A stretch of DNA of 15,680 nt from Ichthyophonus hoferi (lineage: Eukaryota; Opisthokonta; Ichthyosporea; Ichthyophonida; Ichthyophonidae). The notes under the pieces are model-generated. The model was not told the DNA's origin. It worked only from the letters and a program-made list of their open reading frames with translations, and made no database searches. Each line of letters starts with the position of its first letter. The stretch's first letter is position 1. Below, piece after piece: positions 1 through 9,198 of this stretch. The stretch covers positions 100,973-116,652 of the forward strand of contig NAOQ01000009.1 in NCBI GenBank assembly GCA_002751075.1. The letters are read 5' to 3'. A program made the translations under genes and the position numbers.

Positions 1-288
1 ACAGATTGCTATATAGTCTTTATGGCTATATATATGTAAACGACTTGTGTCAATGTTGGAGTTTAATAAACTCAATGATCAGTGAGTGGCTGATTAAACA
101 AATACATTTGAACCAATTATACAATGCCTAAGGAGTGCAAATAAAATTAACTTACAATCCTAGGATACGTCTATCTACACTGAACTTGCATTGCAATATG
201 ACTGAGTCACTAATGAGTACACAACTTTAATAATTGTTGAAGCTGCAGAAAGCAAACACAAAACAACCTGTACATATGTAAACGCCCA
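1..288. other. Left end of unit A, no intact gene
   Basis: The stretch matches the region about 200-500 bp 3' of protease A (11,500-11,755). An ATG at 198 begins a short frame (MTESLMSTQL, then stop) and the B copy has a related start at 11,670 (MTESSMSTEPHSQ). The shared start-like peptide may be a remnant of a small gene. No complete gene is visible. Bases 1-13 also match the right end of the unit-B-specific segment. Confidence 0.5.
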
Positions 289-1978
289 TTTCAACACTAT
301 AATTAACTATCTAACAGACGCAGTTGAGGCCCAAATCTTAGATAAAATATTTGTTTTCACTTATTACCCACCAACCAAGTGTTTATTGAATAGAGAATCT
401 AAATATTGAAATCTTTTCTCTTTTTTGATCAGTTATTTATTACTGTGTTTTTCATCATTTCATAATTGAAATACACTGAAGAACAGTTTTGCTGCAAGAC
501 TGTTAACTCAAGTGGAGCAACTGATCCAGTTGTTAAGCCGGTAACTATTGGAAGATGAAATAATTTGGCCAATATTAATATTAGTTGTATTATTGCCATT
601 CTGAGTCAGATGAAAAGAGACATCTATGTAGATTAACTGAAAATGAGCAGTTAGACTAATATTTCAGATATCACTTAAAACACCAACCAAATAAGACCAC
701 ATATATACACATCTCAAATAATAGTTAGAAGGTAATTTTCCTATAAAATATAACCATAAAAAAGATCTTAATGTCTAGTTTTTTGTAGGCACTTGATTAG
801 AATAGTTAGTGTGTGGAACTTCTATTATTGAGACAACTGAGAGCTGTTTAGTTAATTTTAATAGTATCAATAATTATTACATACATCCTGCCTTAATACT
901 TCCTATTGATAGATCTTACTTTACTACTCCCACGAACTCATCTAGGCTTACTAAGGTAATAGTCTTACCTCAATTTGTAGAAGAATAAGTTGGAAAGTTG
1001 AAAATAAAACCATCAAACACTCCCGCTCTTATACAGCACTCGTTTTATTGTTCTATTAAAAATATGTCAGAGCTAACCACAGTTTTTATAACTAACCCAG
1101 CAAAAGATACTTCTAAATAACCCCAAAGACTGTAGACAATTCAACAGAACTACTGCACATTATTATATAATTTTTAAAATATAAAATTTAATAACTGGAT
1201 GTTGTCTGCAATTCTAAACTAAACCGTTACATTTCCCTGTAGTACAGATTTGGGTACCATGTGCCGCTATGGATTGGCAATAAAAAATGGCATATGCATA
1301 TCTATATAAATTCCACACGTAATATTCTTTTGAGCATAGCAGCCTATATATAGTAACGTTTATTTCATTTTGATATAAATATATGTATATACGTTAAAAT
1401 TACTAATTTTAAATAGGAAATAAGAATAGTAAAAAATCACATTGCTCGCTATATTTCCCAATGACATCACATGATCTCATACTTCCAAAGGTTTCTATCG
1501 TTCCAATGTTTTATGGGATGATAGAATGACTACTTATTTGGTAATTCTAAAAATAATACTTAACAAACAACATAGCATATTTATTTGTTATTATATGGTA
1601 TAATTTTTTACATCCAAGCAAATTAATAAGTAGATGAATTAACTTGATAATTGTTTTAGAAATATTAATACGTAGAAATAAATAAAACTAGCACATCCAG
1701 ATACAATCGACAAATGTGGGTTGAATTAATTAGAAACATATTATAATATATATTACATAGAAGGATATGCTATATATGACTTTAAATGCTCTGTTTCTGA
1801 ATTTTAAAAAGTATAACAAAAATATGGCTGTGCCAACAATCTTTATGGTTCTAAACACAACAGTGTGAATAAAAATAAGGAAATACCTAAATCATCTAAA
1901 TGATTAGTTCATACTGGATCTAAAACAAATAAAAATTATCACCCTAATGTTATTTATCCTAAACTAATTGATTTGTAG
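289..1978. other. AT-rich stretch without a recognisable gene
   Basis: I see only short open frames on both strands and no domain, RNA gene or clear repeat. A slightly less AT-rich patch lies at 1230-1290. An intron-like 3' end (pyrimidine/AT-rich sequence ending in TTTGTAG) occurs at 1972-1978, just before the candidate exon. Confidence 0.5.
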
Positions 1979-2275
1979 CAAGAATTTCAAGAGGAGGAAA
2001 GCACAATACTTGGATATATCTATTGAACCAAGCCTATATATATCCCAGAGAGAGCCAAATTTGCTAATTGTGGCAGAGGCTCTGTTTTCATTTATTTTGT
2101 TAAATCTAAGAGAATATACGCCTATCTACCATTTGAAAAAGAAAATCGTCAATTACAAAACTACAACAACCAATCTAGAGACGGGCGAGATCCAATTATT
2201 TAATGAAGACCTGGCTTTCAATTTTCTGAAACAGGATAATTACCAAAGGTCAGATCAATGTTGCAATAGCATTTC
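1979..2275 (+). CDS. Candidate exon of an unrecognised gene
   Basis: The longest open frame in the window runs from 1968 to 2453 (about 160 codons). Its first ~95 codons look coding: mixed charged and hydrophobic residues, including KNFKRRKAQYLDISIEPSL and a stretch near NLETGEIQLFNEDLAFNFLK. After about 2270 the composition turns into low-complexity pyrimidine and AT-rich sequence resembling an intron. An acceptor-like TTTGTAG ends at 1978, and possible donors lie near 2247 and 2275. There is no ATG at the frame start, so this would be an internal exon. One hydrophobic segment (NLLIVAEALFSFILLNL) could be membrane-embedded. I recognise no family. The segment is absent from unit B, so there is no paralogous copy to test it. 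The other possibility is a chance open frame. Confidence 0.35.
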
Positions 2276-2459
2276 AGGTTCTCTTACACACTTCCACCTG
2301 CATTCTCTTTTACACACACCTTCATATGCACGTATACACAAGCTTGCTTCCATATATATATATTGCCCTCTAAATAAAATGAAAAATGCATTTACAAAGG
2401 AAACAAATTACCAAGTTCCGTACCTTTACTGGCAATATTACCATCCATATTGAAAACAT

Positions 2460-3370
2460 CTGGATTATCCTTATCTCAATTTTTTGAAAAATTACTTTGA
2501 CCTATTATCACAAAACGCATAGTAATTTATCAATATTATACCATCACTCACACAATATAATTAAATTTTCATTTTAAAAAAACACAAGCAAACACAAATA
2601 ATCATTGTAAATAACAATACTTTAGCTTCTAATACTACATCACACAAAATAGTTAGTATACCATCAACCAAATGTTGAAAACAGATTGAGCATTTCTCCT
2701 ACTTACCTTGAGCAGGCTACAAAGAATAGGCAAGTTTTACCCACTTAACTATGACTATATATTTTAACCGAATTTTTTCTCTCTATCTTTATTAAAAAAT
2801 TTTAGAGCTCATTAACAATTAGTTTTTGACAATTAGTGGAAAAACTGAAGTAATGTTTGCATTTAACAAGAATATTTTCCAATGTACTTGATTTCTTTTT
2901 CTTTATGCAATATGATAGCATTATGTTGGCGAGTGCCCGACGATTTTGTCTTTATTAATTACAATATTTATATAGAGTAATTTTCCTTTAAATACAGGTG
3001 AAGCGTAAGTCAAAATAAAATGTAATATATATATATATATATATATGGAATAAAGTAATGTTTGAAAGGTTCACTATTGCAAGCTTGATATTTTTAATTG
3101 TTTAAATAATGAATTTATTAGTAGAGTTTATGGATAATAGCCTTTACATAGCTCGGACTAAATAAAAAATTCCATTAATATGATAGACAATCTTGTATTG
3201 ACTAAGTAACTCACCTAATATATCACGTATTCTTCTCTGAACAATATTTTTTAAATTCCATCAACACCTAATAACTGAATCCACATTCAATTTGAAGATG
3301 TGAATTGTGAAATGATAGTTTGAAGCCACAATATCAGAAGCCAAACTGGCCTGAAAAAATAAACATTTAC
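2460..3370. other. AT-rich stretch, no gene seen
   Basis: It contains only short open frames and an (AT)n microsatellite at 3025-3046. A minus-strand GTAAGT donor-like site near 2700 has no convincing exon beside it. Confidence 0.5.
3025..3046. repeat. (AT)11 microsatellite
   Basis: A perfect alternating AT run of 22 bp lies inside the unit-A-specific 4.4-kb segment. Confidence 0.95.
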
Positions 3371-3492
3371 AGAACAGGTAGCCTGGTTAACCACCGATGA
3401 TATTTGTAATAACTTTTGCTTAGCAAGTAAAACATCGTGTTTTACAAAACATTCGAAGGATGCCACAGTACGGCCCTCCTCTCCGGTGTGGG
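3371..3492 (-). other. GC-elevated island with open frames on both strands
   Basis: This patch is visibly less AT-rich than its surroundings. On the minus strand a frame reads HTGEEGRTVASFECFVKHDV and continues open for about 67 codons in all. On the plus strand another frame reads TTDDICNNFCLASKTSCF and ends in a stop near 3500. Only one, if either, can be real. A minus-strand acceptor-like TATGTAG precedes the first frame. I cannot assign a family. The higher GC hints at former coding sequence within an otherwise decayed region. Confidence 0.25.
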
Positions 3493-3499
3493 CTACATA

Positions 3500-4680
3500 A
3501 TATTAATTATTAGTGCATATAGTTTCAGATCGTTCGATGATTTTAGACGTTGCATACCTGACAAGACCTATTAAAATAATTTATGTCACAACATAATTAA
3601 TGTAAGTTGCTTACTATACAGGAATGTTGGTATTATTGTGTGTCAAGCTAGTAATTAGACTTGTTTTAATTAACTGATTGCCGACCGAGTGACTAACCTT
3701 GCACTACGTTATTTGATTGGTTAATTATATCAAGCTTTAATTAATTTGAGCTTGAGGCTTGTAAGTTAATTAGCGATGCATGATATATAAATAGATATTT
3801 TATACGATAAATTTTATCTAGGTATAACACCGATTGGTCCGTGGCTCACCGATAGATCCAATATTATGTTTTATGGTTGAAGGTATTACGTTTAAAGCAG
3901 CACATCCCATCCTTTGGCATTTAGGAATAAGTTTAAGTGAAAGAGGTAGTGTAAGTGGTGCTACGTGTAATTGTCTCCTTATAATAAGGAAGCAAGCTTA
4001 ATGTCCAATCTTTAACTGTCTTTGTTAGGACCATATTAAGCATACTAACAGGTCAGTAGATTGGAGGGAAACTATATAATGCCAACTCAGTCCCTTATTA
4101 AGGACCGAAAACATGATTCAAATAATCTTTTTACTTTTTAGTATGAACGAAGAGGACATTTTCGTCAAAGACTATTCTTTGGTCCGCGATAATAAGGAGG
4201 TGGATTAATGTTGTTCTTTCTACGTACATTAAGTGAGTCATGCAGATAGAAAATTATTCTAACTGGTATCACCAATATTTGGACCATCTTGGACCAAAAA
4301 CCCCATGACCTCTTCAATGCAGACAATTAAATAAATTCAAACATTCTTATTACAAAAAGCAAAATTTACTAGTAACACGTCAAAACATATTGCATAGCTC
4401 TACGCCTCATTGATGTTTCGGGACACGTATGTCAGAAATTTGGCAACATTTTTGGGACCCAGATTCTTCAGAATTATTCTTTTCGGATTTCAACATGATG
4501 TCATTATTGCCAATGTTTACCTGCCTTATTTCTTAAATATGGATAGGTATTAAGCCCTTTCTCGAAAGTATCTCACCTTTGAAAATTAATTTATACGCCG
4601 CAAAGAAGATCCTCAACCAACGGATATTGTTATATCTATTGGCTAGGCTGTCATTTCAAATTAATGGATATCGACAATCA
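3500..4680. other. Mixed-composition stretch with weak coding remnants
   Basis: No intact gene is visible. Weak signals are: a minus-strand frame of 59 codons at 3818-3997 (contains KLIPKCQRMGCAALNVIPST); a plus-strand ATG at 4143 opening a 21-codon frame (MNEEDIFVKDYSLVRDNKEV) after an acceptor-like pyrimidine tract; and a plus-strand 46-codon frame starting at about 4413 (MFRDTYVRNLATFLGPRFFR). A 13-bp palindrome, CCTTATAATAAGG, lies at 3977-3989. These could be pieces of an old gene or transposon, but none can be named. Confidence 0.3.
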
Positions 4681-5233
4681 AAGGGAAAATTATATTCTAG
4701 AATTTGTTTTTCTTCTATCTCAATTTCTTACAGTCCAGATTATTTTTAATTTTAAATCAACAAATCAAGACTTATTGTAATATACATGGCACTAACTTAA
4801 ATTGACAAAGCTGGAAGACTGGTGTCGCAATTGTATTTAATATCTATACTATACTTCATTTATTTATCACTACAACACAATTCCACTTAATTTCTTATAT
4901 AGGTCTTTTCTAATTATAATCGTTTATTTCCACTTAATTATTAAATCTATGCGCATCAATATGTCTTTATATAACCATTTTCAACAACCTACATCATAAT
5001 CCTTTTAGATTAGCTACAAAATAGTCATCTTAAGTTACTTGTGCTCAATCTTCCAAATCAATTGATTAATAGTAAAAGACTAGCTGCCAATTTTTATTTA
5101 TTTTAAAATATATTTTGGTTTGTTTTACACCCTTTTTGCCTTTTCTTTATGCAAATTTGTTTAGCCAGAGCATATTTAATTAAATATCTAAGCAATCTTT
5201 CCATAATTTAGCCATAACTAAATATAAAAGTAT
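4681..5233. other. Unit A copy of the hydrophobic-ORF block
   Basis: It is homologous to 11,765-12,369. The frames that are open in B are broken here, but pieces survive, such as LNLPNQLINSKRLA near 5045-5085 against LDLPSQLINTIRLA in B. That similarity suggests a decayed coding past, or simply shared ancestry of noncoding DNA. No intact gene is visible. Confidence 0.45.
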
Positions 5234-5670
5234 GTCGGATGTTTTCGACTAGAATGTTTCCAAAAATGTTAATTTGTTTTTTTGTTAATTTACATTTAAT
5301 AATATTTACCTATATTTTGATTGGCTACATATCGACCTTAATTAATTGGGATTGCAATTGCTAATACTAGTAAATCCTTTTAGGTAATCTTAAGTATCTT
5401 TGGGAATCTGAACAAAGATTAAGCTAAAGTTTAAGCCCAATTGTTATGATAGTCATAGTAACGACATCTTTGTGGTTTGTTCTAATTATACTGAACGGGT
5501 TTTCAGCAAAGTTTGAAAAAACCATGTAAGACCGTCACTTTTCTCATAACTGAACTGGAAATGTTTTGTGAATAAACATTGAATTTTACCTGATTGTAGG
5601 TTAATCTTTTATTGATTGTTTTTGATAAGAAATAATCTTTATTAGCTAAGGTTGAATTAAGGTGTCATAG

Positions 5671-5981
5671 TATTGAGAAGAGATCGACCAAAGAAAGTTG
5701 TCAAACAATCTTTGCCATTAACACCAAAGACTTTAGAGGTTGGACGTCGAATTCAAAAGAAGAAAAATATTATAATCTTTTCTTCTGAAGACGATATTTT
5801 AAGCAATATCGACAAGCTACCAACAAAACTGTGCTTTGAACAATATAGACCCACAGCGATAAGAGAGCTACTAGTTACTAGCAGTAGCTCTGAAGGTATG
5901 TCAGACGATACTGATTTACCTCAAGCTAGCGGGACTTCAGAGAAATTGTCAGACAGTGAGACCACTTCTGACGGACCTTAG
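5671..5981 (+). CDS. Candidate terminal exon, basic N-part and acidic Ser-rich tail
   Basis: A 102-103-codon open frame ends at TAG (5979-5981). Its composition is unlike random AT-rich translation: a basic start (RRDRPKKVVKQSLPLTPKTL, then RRIQKKK), a middle with KLPTKLCFEQYRPTAIRELL, and a C-terminal tail dominated by Ser, Asp, Glu and Thr. An acceptor-like CATAG ends at 5670, and an AATAAA polyadenylation-like motif lies at 6006-6011, 25 bp after the stop. There is no ATG at the start, so it is probably a last exon or a 5'-truncated copy. The charged, disordered-looking tail resembles nuclear or regulatory proteins in general, but I recognise no family. It is confined to the 0.78-kb segment that unit B lacks, so it may have arrived with a mobile or retroposed piece. 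Confidence 0.5.
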
Positions 5982-6005
5982 TCTGATATTGAAAAATCCA
6001 CGTTC

Positions 6006-6011
6006 AATAAA
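6006..6011 (+). terminator. AATAAA polyadenylation-like signal
   Basis: AATAAA lies 25 bp after the stop of the acidic-tailed open frame and at the very edge of the unit-A-specific segment. In such AT-rich DNA the motif is common, so position is the only support. Confidence 0.35.
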
Positions 6012-6014
6012 GTA

Positions 6015-7494
6015 CACCACAATCACATTTATATTACAAATTTCATTTAATTTTACTACCCGGCTATCTATCTTGGAGGAAGCTTTGTTAATTTCTTGTT
6101 TTATTAGTTGACATACAAAATATTTAGAGTTTAGTTGTTGATTAGCCTGATTCATTCATACATTTGTCTTTATTTATTTGTTTTTAAAAAGTGGCAAGTG
6201 ACATTTTTTGAGCGCTATCAGTAAAAGCCTGCAATGGTCAGGTTAAGTCCTTTAGGCCATTTGTCAAAATACTACAAATATATATGATGATACGCATTAA
6301 CTACGCTATGTTTGTCATGTAAAATATTTGTGGATGAAATCTTTTTTGACAGAATTTCAGTATTCTAGTAAGTAATACGTCTCGCCCAGGCCTTAACAGA
6401 TAGCAACAGCTAATGAGATTGCCTGTCTTTACACACTCAATCTTTCAGAATAATGTAGTCATCTCATTTGATTTCTGGTCGTCTTTTTCACAATTTTTAT
6501 CGACAGAATGCAAGCATATTACCAATTTGCGGTCATACCAAGAATATGATCTCTAATCTCTTAACGGAAGTTAAGGTTTCACTTACAAACTTTAGATAAA
6601 GCCGCACCTGTTGTTACTCCCGTAAACCTTTAAAAAATATTAAATCGTAAAAAGGGCCTATGTCAAATATTGCATAATAGTTTGGCAAGCGTATTTAAAT
6701 CAGTTATCATATTGTGACACGTGGTATTTCACGGGACAATTTTTTTATTTTAATCTTTTTTGTAGTTATCAGGGTTTCCCTATTGTTTTATAGTTCCCTT
6801 AAACGGCAATAGAGCACTATTTTAAATAAACATATATATAAATCTATTAGAATTCTGATTCATGTTTATGTTTGAATTCATTGCTTCGCTCTATTAAATT
6901 TTAATCTGTTATTAGTATTTTTTAATTAGTATTCTCCCTTCCTTTATTCTGTGTTTGCTAACATATTTATATCTACGCCACAGGTTTTGATCGTAAATAT
7001 ATTCATCGGCTCATATGTCAGTTTCACTGATTATGATTAATACATTTGCGATTAATTAACTAGAGCCACTATATCTTACCCCTATTAAATCAATCTAATA
7101 TCCTAGCGACTTAGTTGATTGGCTATCGTTACCTAATGTTCTCATTGGGACGGCCACTTGTTTTTATCTATGTCAACCAATTGTATGTATTATATTTGTT
7201 TCCCGAGCTTCTCCTTGATATTGGCTAAAACGTATGTTCGTACATGTAATCCGATAATCCTATTTCTAACAGAATCTATATCGTACATTGTTATATATCC
7301 GTGCCTGTCATGGTAATACAGAGATAAAATATATTATATTGTACTTAATGATGTGTTTTATCAAAGCTTCAATGTTCTAAATTCCACTTGGACATGACGT
7401 TCTACAAGAATATATTACATCAAAGTGGTTGCATTCTTGCAATTTCAGAACATACAGTAGCAAATTTATATATTCCTTAACAATAAACAGCGCT
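6015..7494. other. Gene-free stretch: shared blocks around a 0.95-kb A-specific segment
   Basis: Bases 6015-6325 match 12,370-12,680 and 7273-7490 match 12,681-12,874 in unit B. The part between them (about 6326-7272) is absent from B. The left edge reads AAAAT and the right edge AAT before the homology resumes. I see only short open frames, no inverted repeats at the ends and no recognisable RNA gene or domain. Confidence 0.6.
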
Positions 7495-7524
7495 AAAATA
7501 AATGGCCACTATATCACAGGGGTT

Positions 7525-9061
7525 TGATTTTTACAGTCGAGCTCTTTAACTGATATGGCCTTAGTAGGAAATTTAAGTGTATGAATTGGTTGCACCCCAT
7601 CAAATTAATATTTGTTTGGAACCAAAGTTTCTACTCCACCTTTTCATATCATTTCTTGACATTTGGTTTTAGGCCAAACGGAGAAACAAATAACAATATT
7701 TACTTAACTAAGCCCTGGTATGCCCATTTAGCCAAAACATATTATAATTGGTGAATGCATTTGAAATAACATTCTCGATAACTGAATCATGTTATTTCTG
7801 ATTAATAAGTCCCATATAACATTCCTGATAGCCGAATCATATTATAACTGGTTAATAAGTCCCATGTAGCATTTCTATTTGCTGGGAATAATGTTATTAA
7901 TTAAAATTCCCAAATAGCAATCCTGGCAGCAGAACCAAGTTAATATGGGTTGATAAGTTTGGAAGCAGATATGTTCATTAATATTAGTTTACTAACTAGA
8001 CATTCAAATTAGACGTTTATGGTATTTTTAATGAATAGCATAAAAAAAATCTTGAAACACCAAGAGTTAAAGAAAAAACTGAAAAGAATAATAAAACACT
8101 ACTTTTCAATCTTTCAAACAACACTGACGCGCTTTTATTTATACACTCCAAAACTTTTAATATTTAGTTAATGTTAAATATATCAATATATTTAGAAATA
8201 TATAATACAGACACAAATCGTGTAGACCAACTGGCCACATATCGTACTACTGTTTCTTGTATTATGAACACAATTTGGATCTGTCTTTGACCAGTTTTAG
8301 GCCAGAGTTATCATTTTTTTAATACTATATCCAGAAAGAAATTAAAGATTTTTCTTTCAATTGACCAAGAGCGTAAGCTTCAGGAAGAGGTTAGTACTGC
8401 TTTAGCATATTCATTACAAGATAAAATATAAAATTTATATTTGTAGTGTGTACAATTAGTCAGAAATAAAAACCTGGAAAACCAGTGTTAAATTGGTAGC
8501 TAATATGATTATAAAATATGTATTGGAAAAGGTTGTAGATTTTGTCACAGTAAATATTTTGTAAAACCTGAATGGCCTCAAGTTGCTCGAAGCCATTGAG
8601 TTAATAATAGTAGAGAGATCTACGGAGGTCTGTATTGTTTTAGATAATGCCTATGTAAGATATTGGTAATTTAATAGGAATTGGGATAGTTTGAAGGCAT
8701 TTGACTTATATTTTAAAAATCATTGATGTAAGCTGGCAAACCTTGACCCGGTTAAAGGCGGTTCTACCCGTCAAGTGTGTGTAAATTCCAATTGATAGGT
8801 GGGCAACCCCAAGGTGGCTAGACTTAAAAGTATAAATATGTATCAGTAGATGTGATAATAACTTTAATTAACACATTTTAATTTTCTTCTCTGCTATCCC
8901 GCATGTTAGGACCCTCCAATTAAAATTGGTTGATATTATTTTGGAAATAGTGGATGATACCTTATGAAGCCTTTATAAAACACGGTGAAATGGTTTATGA
9001 AGTTACAATCAAGATTCATAAAGCTAGGACACGTTTAAACATGCTAAAACCACTTATTTAA
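7525..9061 (+). pseudogene. Gene X, copy A: decayed unrecognised multi-exon gene
   Basis: Several plus-strand islands are open, or nearly so, and encode peptides conserved in unit B. Island 1 (7578-7754) is open for 58 codons and contains CMNWLHPIKLIF and NQSFYSTFSYHFLTF. Island 2 (8219-8600) keeps one frame through IDQERKLQEEVSTALAYSLQ to KGCRFC and WPQVAR. Island 3 (about 8616-8830) is one frame on and contains STEVCIVLDNAYVRYW and LANLDPVKGGSTRQVC. Island 4 (8954-9061) is open from ATG to stop and reads MIPYEAFIKHGEMVYEV and IKIHKA. A Cys-rich KGCRFC patch could be part of a zinc-binding fold, but that is a guess. Differences from copy B include conservative and synonymous changes. About half a dozen stops plus frame changes make this copy non-functional. 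I do not recognise the family. It lies directly upstream of the protease in both units, in the same direction. Confidence 0.6.
7718..7964. repeat. ~50-bp minisatellite, unit A (4 units plus a partial)
   Basis: Tandem imperfect units occupy 7766-7815, 7816-7865, 7866-7913 and 7914-7964 (50, 50, 48 and 51 bp), preceded by a weaker unit at about 7718-7765. The theme is ATAACATTCCTGATAGCCGA, then a GTTATT-ACTGG-like part and TAATAAGTCCCAT. It lies about 1.2 kb upstream of the protease, between gene X islands 1 and 2, so it may be intronic. The B counterpart has one unit fewer. Confidence 0.9.
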
Positions 9062-9093
9062 CCAATACCTCCATACGCGGCAGCATTACATAA
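9062..9093 (+). promoter_or_regulatory. Degraded core promoter of protease copy A
   Basis: A CCAAT motif at 9062-9066 and the sequence CGCGGCAGCATTA are conserved with unit B. Where B has TATATAA (15,347-15,353), this copy reads TACATAA (9087-9093). The element starts right after the gene X stop and ends about 105 bp before the ancestral protease start codon. The spacing supports a promoter; the altered TATA fits a dead gene. Confidence 0.45.
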
Positions 9094-9198
9094 AAAATGA
9101 AACTAGTCCCATAAAACATTCATAATATACACATTGTGTTATAAATCAATCCTACTCTACACACACAATTAACTATCAACCCAGCGTAATTTTAAAGT

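Larger units (their letters stand above)
289..4680. other. 4.4-kb segment present only in unit A
   Basis: In unit B the flanks are nearly adjacent (about 11,758-11,765), so this block is an insertion in A or a deletion in B. The sequence just left of it (ending near 288) and its right edge (about 4665-4680) both resemble the single B sequence at 11,748-11,763, which could be an old, diverged target-site duplication of roughly 14 bp. I found no terminal inverted repeats or long terminal repeats by eye. Weak coding signals inside are listed separately. Confidence 0.7.
5234..6014. other. 0.78-kb segment present only in unit A, flanked by AAAGTA direct repeats
   Basis: Unit B reads straight across this point (AGAAGTA ending at 12,369, then CACC). 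In A the segment lies between AAAGTA at 5228-5233 and AAAGTA at 6009-6014. That is what a 6-bp target-site duplication around an insertion would look like, although a deletion between short repeats in B would leave the same picture. The right edge coincides with an AATAAA motif and the right half contains a candidate coding exon. I see no terminal inverted repeats. Confidence 0.65.

Noticed and set aside
3351-3370. A 20-bp GTAAAT...TTCAG 'intron' joining two minus-strand frames
   Set aside because: It is far shorter than the ~230-290 bp introns of the protease. The only lineages with such tiny introns do not otherwise fit, and the flanking frames are weak.
3977-3989. 13-bp palindrome CCTTATAATAAGG as a protein-binding site
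   Set aside because: A short AT-rich palindrome is expected by chance in 15 kb, and no gene lies next to it.
4413-4553. A 46-codon frame ending in DVIIANVYLPYF, thought of as an endonuclease fragment of a LINE
   Set aside because: Only a few residues resemble that motif, with no reverse transcriptase or other supporting domain nearby.
5949-6155. 68-codon minus-strand open frame
   Set aside because: It crosses the edge of the A-specific segment, and its composition is typical of random AT-rich translation.
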